Part shown: one piece after another, positions 7,583 through 16,253 of the stretch
How positions within the stretch are numbered: position 1 is the stretch's first letter
How the letters are laid out: the number at the start of each line of letters is the position of its first letter
NCBI GenBank assembly: GCA_016209595.1
Contig: JACQVV010000299.1
Span: forward strand, 1-56,193
Reading direction: 5' to 3'
Length of the DNA: 56,193 bases
From: Planctomycetota bacterium
GTDB lineage: Bacteria; Planctomycetota; JACQVV01
Notes under the pieces: generated by a model
The model's input: the letters and a program-made list of their open reading frames with translations, nothing else
What the model was told of the DNA's origin: nothing
Databases searched by the model: none
Program-made: the position numbers and the translations under genes

Positions 7583-9363
7583 TCTCGATCGGCGTCCGCC
7601 GGCTCTTCTCGCACCTCGGCGCCGCGAAGTCGATGAAGGAGCTCCTCGAGGTCCTGGAGGCTCTCGGGTGCCACGTCGAGGACACGGAGGAAGTGGTCCT
7701 CTACGCGTGCGCGGGGTGCGGCTCGCCGGTCGAGGCGCTCCAGAGCGAGGAGTCCCCCAGGCGGTGCCCGACCTGCGGGTACGAGTCCGCGGCGCCCTTT
7801 GCCGCCATCGGAAAGGACCAGGTCGTCCGGATCGAGCTCCTCCCGGCCCGTCCCGACCTCTTCGACGCGGGCGGTCTCGCCCGCTCGATCAAGGGATTTC
7901 TAGGACTAGAGAAGGGCCTCCCCCGCGCGGCGGTCGAGAAAGGCGAGATCCTCGTTCGCGTCGATCCGGCCCTTTCGCGGCCCGAGAGCTTCCGCCCCCA
8001 CATCGCGTGCGCCGAGGTCGAGATGCCCTCGCTCGACGCGGAGGGGCTCCGCGAACTCATGAAGCTCCAGGAGAGCCTCCACTGGGGGATCGGGCGCGAC
8101 CGGAAGCTCGCCTCGATCGGCGTCTACGACCTCTCGCGGATCGTCCCGCCCATCGACTACCGCGCGGTCGGGCCCGACGAGACCCAGTTCTCTCCGCTCG
8201 GGATGCCCGGCATGCGACTCACCCCCCGGAGAATCCTCGCCGAGCACCCGAAGGGCGTGGCCTACCGGCATCTCCTGGAGAAGCACGCGCGCTACCCGCT
8301 TCTCATCGACTCCAAGGGCCAGGTCCTCTCGCTCCCGCCCATCATCAACAGCGATGAGACCAAGGTCTCGGTCGGTTCCAGGCGGCTCTTCGTCGACGTG
8401 ACCGGAACGACCGCGAGCGACACCGACCACGCGCTCCACGCGATCGTCTCGTCCCTCGTGGAGACCGGAGGCAAGGTCCGCTCCGTGCGGATCTCGGGTC
8501 CCTCGGGCGAGCGCGAGACGCCCGAACTCTCCCCCCGCTCGATCGTCCTCTCGCGGCCCGAGACCGAGCGCTGGCTGGGGATCCCCCTTTCGCCGGAGAA
8601 GTTTCGCGAGCTCCTGGGCAGGATGCGACTGGGCGTCGAGGGCGGACCCGACAGCTTCACCGTGAGTTACGCCGCGTTCCGCACCGACGTGAAACACCCC
8701 GTGGACCTCATGGAGGACGTGGCGATCGCCTACGGCTTCCGCAACATGGTCCTGGATCTCGTCCCCACCGGCACGGTCGGCCGCGAACGGCCGGAGGAGG
8801 CCCTCTCCGCTCGCGCCCGCGCCGCGCTCCTGGGGCTCGGGCACTTCGAGGTCATGACGCTCGTGCAGACGACCGAGGCGAACCACTACCGGCGCCTCCG
8901 GCTCGAGCCAGGCACCGACCACGTCCAGATCGCAAACCCCAAATCGATCGAGCTCGATCGCGTCCGGACCCACCTTCTTTCGGGGCTCCTGGAGATTCTC
9001 GAGAAGAACCACCACAAGCCCGCACCCATCCGGCTCTTCGAGATCGGGAACGTCATCCTTCTCGACCCCTCGGCCGAGACCGGCACGCGAGAGATCCGCC
9101 GCGCCGGGATCGCCCTCATGGGGCCCGAGGCCGGGTACGCCCAGATCCGCGCCGTCGTGGACGGCCTCCTCGCGGAGCTCGGCCGGACCGGAACCTACCG
9201 CGCCGCGAGCCACCCGACGTTCCTCTCCGGTCGCTTCGCCGAAGTCGATCTCGGGGACGGCCTCACCGCCCGCCTGGGCGAGCTCCACCCCGAGGTCGTC
9301 CTCTCCTTCGGCCTTGCGCATCCCACGGCCATGGCCGAGGTGGATCTCTGCCGGGTCGTCTGA
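7573..9363 (+). CDS. pheT: phenylalanyl-tRNA synthetase beta subunit, archaeal type, with extra zinc-knuckle
   Basis: 596 residues, the size of archaeal beta subunits; bacterial ones are near 800 and carry an EMAP-like N-terminal and a C-terminal anticodon-binding domain, both absent here. The B3/B4 editing region lies around 90-290. A B5 domain with DVKHPVDLMEDVAIAYGF (about 375-395) is followed by a catalytic-like core. GTG at 7573 is the start, overlapping the pheS stop. An unusual insert at residues 46-68 has two cysteine pairs (CAGC and CPTC) that look like a small zinc ribbon; I do not know it from standard PheT. The pairing with pheS is certain from order and type. Confidence 0.88.
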   Translation: MPVVSIGVRRLFSHLGAAKSMKELLEVLEALGCHVEDTEEVVLYACAGCGSPVEALQSEESPRRCPTCGYESAAPFAAIGKDQVVRIELLPARPDLFDAGGLARSIKGFLGLEKGLPRAAVEKGEILVRVDPALSRPESFRPHIACAEVEMPSLDAEGLRELMKLQESLHWGIGRDRKLASIGVYDLSRIVPPIDYRAVGPDETQFSPLGMPGMRLTPRRILAEHPKGVAYRHLLEKHARYPLLIDSKGQVLSLPPIINSDETKVSVGSRRLFVDVTGTTASDTDHALHAIVSSLVETGGKVRSVRISGPSGERETPELSPRSIVLSRPETERWLGIPLSPEKFRELLGRMRLGVEGGPDSFTVSYAAFRTDVKHPVDLMEDVAIAYGFRNMVLDLVPTGTVGRERPEEALSARARAALLGLGHFEVMTLVQTTEANHYRRLRLEPGTDHVQIANPKSIELDRVRTHLLSGLLEILEKNHHKPAPIRLFEIGNVILLDPSAETGTREIRRAGIALMGPEAGYAQIRAVVDGLLAELGRTGTYRAASHPTFLSGRFAEVDLGDGLTARLGELHPEVVLSFGLAHPTAMAEVDLCRVV

Positions 9364-9377
9364 CCGTCGCAGGAGTT

Positions 9378-9406
9378 TTGCCACGGATTGCGGAATTCTG
9401 TAATCT
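9378..9406 (+). promoter_or_regulatory. toxin-antitoxin promoter, probably leaderless
   Basis: TTGCCA (9378-9383), a 17-base spacer and TAATCT (9401-9406). The antitoxin ATG at 9413 lies where transcription should begin, and there is no Shine-Dalgarno sequence. A GAATTC palindrome sits in the spacer. Confidence 0.5.
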
Positions 9407-9412
9407 TGCAGC

Positions 9413-9682
9413 ATGGTTGCGACCCGCATCTCGAGCACCCAGCTTGCCCGCACCCTCGGCGACATCCTGGCGCGAGTTCGGTACAAGGGGGAGTCGTTCG
9501 TCGTCGAGAAGAACGGCAAACCGATCGCGGTCCTCGCTCCATGCGGCTCCAGCGCCAGGACCTGGGACGATTTCGCCCGCGCCTGGTCGGAATCGGGAGG
9601 TCTCGACGCGGACTGGGCCGATCTCCTGGAGACCATCGGCCGGGAGGATCGCCCGTCGGAAGACCCATGGGCCTCGCACTAG
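9413..9682 (+). CDS. Phd/YefM-type antitoxin
   Basis: 89 residues. The first half has the Phd/prevent-host-death pattern: a strand and helix ending at LARTLGDILARV, then ESFVVEKNGKPIAVLAPC, the small N-terminal DNA-binding fold that also autoregulates the operon. The acidic C-terminal tail, rich in Asp, Glu and Trp, should wrap the toxin. It overlaps the PIN-domain toxin gene by 16 bases. A Phd-fold antitoxin with a PIN toxin is a common VapBC subtype. It sits alone after pheT with its own promoter. Confidence 0.8.
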   Translation: MVATRISSTQLARTLGDILARVRYKGESFVVEKNGKPIAVLAPCGSSARTWDDFARAWSESGGLDADWADLLETIGREDRPSEDPWASH

Positions 9683-10074
9683 ACACGAGCGCCCTGGTCG
9701 ATCTCGAGCGATCCGGAAGCTCGATCGAGACTCTCGCTCCGGACGGCGAAGTGGAGATTTTCGTCCCTGCGATCGCGGTGGCCGAGCTCTGGATCGGGAC
9801 CCTATCCTCCTCTTCCCGGAAAGTCCGCGAGAGGCGAGAGACGAGCCTTCTACGTCTCCTCGCCGGCCTGACGGTCCTCGCGTTCACTCACGAGATCGCG
9901 CCGACGTACGCCAAGCTCTTCGTCCAGCAGAGGAAAGCCGGCAAGCCGATCCCCGCGAACGATCTCCCCATCGCAGCCACCGCGCTCTACCACGGCCATG
10001 AGCTCCTCGTCGGTCGCTCCGACGAGGCGCATTTCCGCTCCGTTCGAGGCCTCAAGGTCCGCGTCCTGGTGTGA
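9667..10074 (+). CDS. vapC: VapC-type PIN-domain ribonuclease toxin
   Basis: 135 residues. The PIN fold is recognised from ALDTSALVDLE at the N-terminus (first acidic residue), AVAELWIG (second acidic residue) and PANDLPIAATAL (third acidic cluster), followed by a short C-terminal strand pair ending VRVLV. These acidic residues bind metal for RNA cleavage, usually of tRNA or rRNA. The ATG at 9667 lies inside the antitoxin gene, so translation is coupled. The frame stays open upstream to 9388, but that portion is a shadow of the antitoxin. Confidence 0.85.
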   Translation: MGLALDTSALVDLERSGSSIETLAPDGEVEIFVPAIAVAELWIGTLSSSSRKVRERRETSLLRLLAGLTVLAFTHEIAPTYAKLFVQQRKAGKPIPANDLPIAATALYHGHELLVGRSDEAHFRSVRGLKVRVLV

Positions 10075-10210
10075 CCGCTCTCGGAGCCCGGCAGCCTGGA
10101 TCTCGAGTGCCGGCCACGCGGCCGCGGGCAGACTTGATGGGACCGCTCCGCTTCAAGGGCCCGCCTGAGGTCTTCGCCCCGGCGTGACCGTTGCGAAAGG
10201 AGGCAGTGCC

Positions 10211-13200
10211 ATGCCGATCCGTTTCACCTGTTCCTGCGGAGCCTCCATCCAGGTGCGTGACGAGCTCGCGGGGCGGAAGGTGCGCTGTCCGAAGTGCGGG
10301 AGCCCGGCGAGCATCCCCGTTCCGGCCCCGGGCGCGACGACGGAGCTCTCGATCCGGAATCTCGCCGGCGAGGCGGTGACGCTCCTCGACAGGCCGGAGC
10401 CGGGAACGCGAGGGGCTCCGCCGGGGGAGATGCTCGGCCGCTACCCCGTGGAAGGGTCGCTCGGCTCCGGTGGGATGGGGGATGTCCTCCTCGTCCGCGA
10501 CCCGGACCTGGGCCGGACGCTCGCGGCCAAGGTGATCCGGGGCCGGGAAGGGGACATCGATCGAACGCTCTTCGAGAAGTTCGTCATCGAGGCCCAAGTG
10601 ACGGGCCAGCTCGAGCATCCGAACATCGTCCCCGTCCACGAGCTCGCCGTCGCACCGGACGGCCGGGTCTATTTCACGATGAAGGAGGTCCGGGGGCGCG
10701 ATCTCGCGAAGGTGCTCGCCGAATCGCGAAGCGCGGGGAATGCGCAGAGAAGGACTGGCAGCCCCAATGCTTCCAAGTTCTCGCTTTCCCGACTCCTCGA
10801 GGTCTTCCTCAAAGTCCTCGACGCGGTGGGTTTTGCCCACTCCAAGGGCGTCATCCACCGCGATCTCAAGCCGGCGAACGTGATGGTCGGCGAGTTCGGC
10901 GAGGTCCTCGTGATGGACTGGGGGCTCGCCCGGACGCGGGGGACCGAACTCGGAAGGCGGAGTGACCCAAAAAATGCCTCGGGATCTGCGGTGGGCACGG
11001 CGGACGGCGCGGTCATGGGGACGCCGAGCTACATGCCCCCCGAGCAGGCGGATGGGGAGGTGGCGAAGATCGACGCCCGCTCCGACATCTACTCGCTCGG
11101 CGCGATCCTCTACGAGATCCTCACCCTCGAGCCCCCGTATACCGGAAAGACCGCCTGGGCGATCATCGAGGAGGTCTCGGCTGGCAATCTCGTCCTCCCG
11201 TCGCGGCGTGCGCCGGAGCGGGACGTCCCTCGCGAGCTCGAGGCCGCGGTCGTTCGCGCCATGGCCCCCGCCCGGGAGGATCGTTACCAGACGGTCGCCG
11301 AGTTCCGGGCGGACATCGAGGCCTATCTCTCCGGCAGGACGCTCGCCGCGGCCGAGTACAGCCCCTGGCAGCTCCTGGCCAAGTGGGCGAGGCGAAACAA
11401 GGTCGCCGTCCTGGGCGGAGCGGCCACGGCCGCGGCGCTCGTCTTCGGAATCGTCGGCATCGCCTACGTCCTTGGATGGGCGGAGGCGAAGAGACTTCGC
11501 TCGGTCGATCAGGCCCGGCTCGACGAGGAGGCCCGCGCGGCCCGGGAGCGCGTCGTGAGCGGAACCCAGCGCTACGAGGGGGGCGCCGTGCTCTGGGACG
11601 AGGCCGAGGCCGCCGAGGTCTTCAACCGTGCCGCCCCGCAGGGCTACTTCCGGAGTCGCGTGGCCGCGCTCCTCGCCATGGGGGGCGGCTACGAGGAACA
11701 CCCCGAGCATCCCGCCGCGTGGCGCGAGACGATCCTCGATCGTTCGCGCCGCCTCGAGGAGCAGGCCATGGAGGTGGCTGACTGGGTTCTCGCCGATGTC
11801 CTGGTCGAATCGACCAGGAACTGGGGCGTCCGGACGGCCGGCGAGGTCGAGCTCGCCCGCCGGCGCGTTCGAGACGCCTTCGAAGACGCAGCGCGCCAGG
11901 ACGTGGAGCGCCTCGAGGCAGCGATTCACGAGATCCTCGAGCGCGAAAAGACCGGCGTCCTCATCCCAGGCGAACTCGACGAGCGTGCCCGGCGGCTCGC
12001 CCGCTCGACAGGCCCGGCCGCGACCGGCCGGGCGCTCGAGCTCCTCGGCGAGGACAGGGCGGCCATCGAGCGTGTCTACCTCGCGACGTTTCTGGGAAAG
12101 AAGGCCGACGCCGACACCCCGGCGGCCGGGACCAGCGCGCCCGCGGTCATCCTCGCCGCCCTGGCCGAGCAAGCCGCGGATCCCGATCCCCGCGGCACCA
12201 ACGAGGCCGTGGCCTGGGTGCGGGCCGCGGAGAGGTTCGAGCTCGTCCGGCCCGGGAGCCTCGCAGGTGTCGATGAAGGTCTGGGCAAGCTCGCCGAGAG
12301 GGGCGCCGGGGCGGTTGCGGTCGCGGCGACGGGGGCCCTCGATCGGCTCCGCGAGGCCCGAGCCGGACGATCGGCGCTCGGGAGCATCTCGGTCGGCTCG
12401 GGCGAGTGGGAGAGGGCAGTCGCGGACCAGGCGGATCTCGTCCTCGCCCGCGCCCGTTCCGGCAGGCGCTACCTCGCCCACCTGGTAGAACTCGCGGCGG
12501 GCCGCGGAGACCTCCCCCTCTCGGGGAGCGCTGCTGCCTTCGTCCACGAGGAGATCGGCCTTGCCGGCGACCCGGACCGGGAGGCGCTCGCCGTCCTGGC
12601 GGCTGCCTTCGACCGCGCGGCCAGCCGCCTTCCCGAGGCCAAGGACCGCGAGACCCTCGAGGAGGCCGCCAGCGCCGCCCTCGCTCTGTCGCGGCTCGAG
12701 GCTCCTGGCTTCTCGAAGAACCTCCAAGCGGCCCGGTATCGGATCGGCCAGGATTCCACCTTCTGGTACCGGACCCGACTTGCCATGGGCCTTCTCCCGC
12801 TCGACTGGGATGAGCCTGGCACGGCCTCGGCCTGGAACAATCGCGGCCTCGCGCGGCTGGAGCAGGGAGACCTCGCCGGGGCCGTCGCCGACTTCACGCG
12901 GGCGATCCAGCTCGACCAGGACTTCACCATGGCCTACGTGAACCGGGGCATCGCACGGCGCGAACAGGGCGATCTCGCCGGCGCCATCGCCGACCACACC
13001 CAGGCGATCGAGATCGATCCGACCCTTCCGGCGGCCTACAGCAACCGGGGGAGCGCGCGGCATGCCCAGGGCGACCTCGCCGGAGCCAGCGCCGACTTCA
13101 CGCGCGCGATCGAGCTCGCCCCGGGCTTCGCCCCGGCCTACGTCAACCGGGGCAGCCTGCGGAACGAGCAGGGCGACCTCGCCGGCGCGATCGCCGATTA

Positions 13201-14197
13201 CACTCGGGCGATCGAGCTCGACCCGGACTTCGCCATGGCCTACAACAACCGGGGCAACGCGAAGTGGGCCCAGCGCGACCTGGCAGGAGCCATTGCCGAC
13301 TACACCCGCGCGATCGAGCTCGACCCGGACTTCGCCATGGCCTACGTCAGCCGGGGCGTCGCGCGGTACGACCAGCGCGACTTCAATGGCGCGATCGCCG
13401 ACTACACCCGCGCGATCGAGCTCGACCCGGAACACGCCGCGGCGTACAACGGCCGCGGCTTCGCCCGGCACGCCGAGGGCGACCTCGCCGGCGCCGTCGC
13501 CGACTTCACGCGCGCGATCGAGCTCGACCAGAGATTCTCCGAGGCCTACAACAACCGGGGCGCCGCGCGGAGGGACCAGGGGGACCTCCCCGGCGCCATC
13601 GCCGACTGCACGCGCGCGATCGAGCTCGCCCCGGACTTCGCCGCCGCCTACAACAACCGCGGCCTCGCGCGGAGCGACCAGGGTGACCTCCCCGGCGCCG
13701 TCGCCGACTACACGCGCGCGATCGAGCTCGACCCGGACCTCGCGGCCGCTTACAGCAACCGCGGCCTCGCGCGGCGCGAACAGGGCGACCTCGCCGGCGC
13801 CATCGCCGACTACACGCGCGCGATCGAGCTCGACCCGGACCTCGCGGCGGCCTACAGCAACAGGGGCATCGCGAGGTACGAGCAGAAGGACCTCGTCGGC
13901 GCGATCGCGGACTACACGCGGACGATCGAGCTCGACCCTGATGACGCCAAGGCCCATAGCAACCGCGGTATCGCGCGGAGCGACCAGGGCGACCTCGCCG
14001 GCGCCGTCGCCGATTTCGCGCGGGCGATCGAGCTCGACCCACAGAACTGGAAGGCCTGCGCCAACCAGGGGATCGCCCTCGCGTCGCTCGGCCGACGCGA
14101 GGAGGCAAGGGCCTCATTCGAGCGGGCCCTCGAGCGCTGCCCTGCCTCCGCGCGGGCCGCGGTCGAGGCCGCGCGCCGCCGGAGCCTGAGGGAATAG
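10211..14197 (+). CDS. membrane Ser/Thr kinase with N-terminal zinc ribbon and 13 TPR repeats
   Basis: 1,328 residues. Order: a short ribbon with cysteines 7, 9, 26 and 29 (CSCG and CPKCG); a kinase domain about 75-390 with SGGMGDV, AAKV, HRDLKPANV and DWGLAR (Trp instead of Phe in DFG, a variant frequent in Planctomycetota kinases); one transmembrane helix near 400-420 (AVLGGAATAAALVFGIVGIAYVL); a helical Arg/Glu-rich region (about 425-860); then 13 tetratricopeptide units from residue 875 on. The start at 10211 is fixed by AGGAGG seven bases upstream. The kinase should lie in the cytosol and the TPR part across the membrane, probably binding proteins. The target is unknown. Confidence 0.88.
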   Translation: MPIRFTCSCGASIQVRDELAGRKVRCPKCGSPASIPVPAPGATTELSIRNLAGEAVTLLDRPEPGTRGAPPGEMLGRYPVEGSLGSGGMGDVLLVRDPDLGRTLAAKVIRGREGDIDRTLFEKFVIEAQVTGQLEHPNIVPVHELAVAPDGRVYFTMKEVRGRDLAKVLAESRSAGNAQRRTGSPNASKFSLSRLLEVFLKVLDAVGFAHSKGVIHRDLKPANVMVGEFGEVLVMDWGLARTRGTELGRRSDPKNASGSAVGTADGAVMGTPSYMPPEQADGEVAKIDARSDIYSLGAILYEILTLEPPYTGKTAWAIIEEVSAGNLVLPSRRAPERDVPRELEAAVVRAMAPAREDRYQTVAEFRADIEAYLSGRTLAAAEYSPWQLLAKWARRNKVAVLGGAATAAALVFGIVGIAYVLGWAEAKRLRSVDQARLDEEARAARERVVSGTQRYEGGAVLWDEAEAAEVFNRAAPQGYFRSRVAALLAMGGGYEEHPEHPAAWRETILDRSRRLEEQAMEVADWVLADVLVESTRNWGVRTAGEVELARRRVRDAFEDAARQDVERLEAAIHEILEREKTGVLIPGELDERARRLARSTGPAATGRALELLGEDRAAIERVYLATFLGKKADADTPAAGTSAPAVILAALAEQAADPDPRGTNEAVAWVRAAERFELVRPGSLAGVDEGLGKLAERGAGAVAVAATGALDRLREARAGRSALGSISVGSGEWERAVADQADLVLARARSGRRYLAHLVELAAGRGDLPLSGSAAAFVHEEIGLAGDPDREALAVLAAAFDRAASRLPEAKDRETLEEAASAALALSRLEAPGFSKNLQAARYRIGQDSTFWYRTRLAMGLLPLDWDEPGTASAWNNRGLARLEQGDLAGAVADFTRAIQLDQDFTMAYVNRGIARREQGDLAGAIADHTQAIEIDPTLPAAYSNRGSARHAQGDLAGASADFTRAIELAPGFAPAYVNRGSLRNEQGDLAGAIADYTRAIELDPDFAMAYNNRGNAKWAQRDLAGAIADYTRAIELDPDFAMAYVSRGVARYDQRDFNGAIADYTRAIELDPEHAAAYNGRGFARHAEGDLAGAVADFTRAIELDQRFSEAYNNRGAARRDQGDLPGAIADCTRAIELAPDFAAAYNNRGLARSDQGDLPGAVADYTRAIELDPDLAAAYSNRGLARREQGDLAGAIADYTRAIELDPDLAAAYSNRGIARYEQKDLVGAIADYTRTIELDPDDAKAHSNRGIARSDQGDLAGAVADFARAIELDPQNWKACANQGIALASLGRREEARASFERALERCPASARAAVEAARRRSLRE
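12833..14056 (+). repeat. 12 tandem 102-bp units encoding TPR motifs
   Basis: Twelve consecutive 34-codon units share the pattern N-R-G-x-A-R-x-x-Q-G-D-L-x-G-A-x-A-D and end in R-A-I-E-L-D-P. A thirteenth, diverged unit follows. Long stretches are nearly identical at DNA level, as expected from recent unit duplication or gene conversion. Confidence 0.9.
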
Positions 14198-14248
14198 AGC
14201 ACGCCTGGAGCGTAGCGAATTGTAGCTGCGTTACGGAACGAAGCTCTA
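14195..14248 (+). terminator. nested hairpin after the kinase-TPR gene
   Basis: Outer arms TAGAGC (14195-14200, including the stop codon) and GCTCTA (14243-14248) enclose an inner stem CGTAGCG (14211-14217) / CGTTACG (14229-14235) with one G-U pair. No U-tract follows, so a terminator role is tentative. Confidence 0.3.
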
Positions 14249-14372
14249 GGCCATGCCCCAGGGCCGGGCAAGAGTCTGTTGGAAAACGAGTTAGGCTCAC
14301 GATACGTGTGGCACGGACCTTGCGGCATCCTCCCGCCCCATCCCGCTCGCTCCCCGTCGAGAGATTCCAGAG

Positions 14373-16253
14373 ATGCCGCGCTTCGCGCCCCGGCTCGTTC
14401 TTCTTGTCGCTGTCCTGGCCGCGCCTGCCGCCGGACAGTCCGTGGCGATCGACCGCTTCAACGAGATCCTCCGCCAGCAGTGGGACGCCATCGGCCGGCC
14501 CGAGGCGGAGCGCATCCTGCCCGGACAGCTCCAGGGGCTCGCCGGACAGAGCTCGGGCGTTCTCTCGATCGAGAAGCTCGATGGGATCTCGCTCGATCTC
14601 AAGGCCGCGCCCGGCGTGGAGCGTATGGACGCCCGAGGCGTGAGGTTCCGCATCCCGCTTTCGGGAGGCTGGACGATCCGGGCGCGGGCGCACATGAAGC
14701 TCGAGGTCCGGATCTTCGGGATCCCGATCGTGCATCGGGCGCCGGTGGATGTCGTGATCCGGGAGCTCTCGATCGTCGCTGCGGGGACGATCGCGACCCG
14801 GAGCCCGGAGGAGCCGAAGGTCACCAACGCGACGAGCCGGATCGCGTTCCGGCTCTCTCTCTCCTCGCCCGACCCCCTCTTCGGTTTCGCCGCCCGCTGG
14901 GCGAGCTGGCTCTTCGAGAGGGTCCTGCGGGGTCCCGTCCTCGCGCTCCTCTCGGGATTCGTCCGGGAGAAGTTCCTCCCGCTCGCGAAGGGGCAGCCCG
15001 AGATCATCGGCCGCGGCGGGCCGGCGATGGTCGATCCCGGTCCCACCGATCTCGCCCGGCGGGCCCAAGAGATTGACTCGACGATCCAGCGGGACCTCTT
15101 GCCCTACGGAACGCTCCTCGTCGCGACCTATTCGAGTCCCAACCCCGGCGAGGGCACGGTCACCGCCTATCACGACTTCGGCGACTCGGCGATCTGGACC
15201 GGCCACTACCTCATGAGCCAGTGCTTCCGGTTCCGCGCGACGGGGGACGCCCGCGCGAAGGCCGGCGCGACGCGCGCGCTCGGCGGGATCGACGACCTCT
15301 TCGCGGTGACGGGCGGCGACGGCGTCCTCGCTCGCGCCGTGGCGCCGGCCTCGTCGCCCGAAGGCGCGGCGAAGATCGCCCAGGGCCCGCCGCTCCATCG
15401 CCGGACGATCCGCGGCGTGGACACGGTCGGCTGGGGCGCCGACTTCATCTCGCGCGACCAGTACACCGGGGTCATGGCCGGGATGGGGTTCGCCGATCTC
15501 ACGTTCGAGTCCGACCCCGCGGTCCGGGGGATCGTGAGAAAGAATGTCACGGCCGCCCTCGACCACATGCTCCGGAACAACTGGATCGTCTACTTCTCCG
15601 ACGGCCGCTTCTCCGTGAGTTTCGCCACGAAGTTCGACCAGCAGCTCGCGTTCCTCGCTCTGGGCCGGCGGGTGGACCCGGGTCGCTTCGACGCCCCCTT
15701 CCAGTACCTCGCCCCGACCGCCGAGCTCGTCTGGTTCCCCCTCTGGTCCGAGACCTGGGACCAGCACAAGAGCTACTACAAGTTCAACCTGGATCACACC
15801 ACGCTCGCCCTCCTCATGACGCTCGACCAGGACCCCGCGCGCTGGCGCGAATACCATCGGGGCCTCCGCATCCTCCGCCGCGCGCTCGACCATCACGAGA
15901 ACGCGTGGTTCCAGACGGTCGAGATGCTGGTCGACCCGGCGAGCCGGCCGTCGCTCGCCCCGAGGACCGAGATCGCCCTTCGCCTCTGGTGCCAGCGCCC
16001 CGAGCGCGCGGTCTCGCTCGACCCGCAGCGCATCGCTCTTCTTCCGCGCCAGACCTACGTGAACAAGCTCTCGGGCGAGAGCGACGAGATCGCGAGGCAC
16101 CCGGTCCCGATCGACCTCCGGGGGCCGACCGATTTCCTCTGGCAGCGGAGCCCCTTCGGCCTCGGCGTCGAGGCGAGCCCCCGCACTCGCTACTGCGGCG
16201 TGGACCTCGTCCTCCCCTATTGGATCGGACGGCACCTGGGCCTCTATCCGTGA
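14373..16253 (+). CDS. exported protein of unknown function: BPI-like N-domain plus probable alpha/alpha-toroid domain
   Basis: 626 residues with a clear signal peptide (LVLLVAVLAAPAAGQ). Residues about 40-220 alternate strands and end in a long amphipathic helical stretch (WASWLFERVLRGPVLALL). This order resembles the lipid-binding N-domain of BPI/TULIP proteins, but only by eye. Residues about 230-620 hold regularly spaced helices with GDSAIWTGHYL, a Trp/Tyr-rich WSETWDQHKSYYKFN stretch and DLVLPYWIGRHLGL, suggesting an alpha/alpha-barrel of the kind seen in glycoside-processing enzymes. I do not recognise a named family. It would act in the periplasm or outside. Its end overlaps the next gene by four bases (GTGA). 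Confidence 0.6.
   Translation: MPRFAPRLVLLVAVLAAPAAGQSVAIDRFNEILRQQWDAIGRPEAERILPGQLQGLAGQSSGVLSIEKLDGISLDLKAAPGVERMDARGVRFRIPLSGGWTIRARAHMKLEVRIFGIPIVHRAPVDVVIRELSIVAAGTIATRSPEEPKVTNATSRIAFRLSLSSPDPLFGFAARWASWLFERVLRGPVLALLSGFVREKFLPLAKGQPEIIGRGGPAMVDPGPTDLARRAQEIDSTIQRDLLPYGTLLVATYSSPNPGEGTVTAYHDFGDSAIWTGHYLMSQCFRFRATGDARAKAGATRALGGIDDLFAVTGGDGVLARAVAPASSPEGAAKIAQGPPLHRRTIRGVDTVGWGADFISRDQYTGVMAGMGFADLTFESDPAVRGIVRKNVTAALDHMLRNNWIVYFSDGRFSVSFATKFDQQLAFLALGRRVDPGRFDAPFQYLAPTAELVWFPLWSETWDQHKSYYKFNLDHTTLALLMTLDQDPARWREYHRGLRILRRALDHHENAWFQTVEMLVDPASRPSLAPRTEIALRLWCQRPERAVSLDPQRIALLPRQTYVNKLSGESDEIARHPVPIDLRGPTDFLWQRSPFGLGVEASPRTRYCGVDLVLPYWIGRHLGLYP

Noticed and set aside
10052..13957. 1,301-codon open frame on the minus strand
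   Set aside because: It is antisense to the kinase-TPR gene, which has clear domains and a ribosome-binding site; such long antisense frames are usual in high-GC DNA and this one has only Arg/Gly/Glu-rich low-complexity sequence.
12833..14056. Regular 102-base repeats considered as a CRISPR or satellite array
   Set aside because: They are in-frame 34-codon TPR units without spacers.
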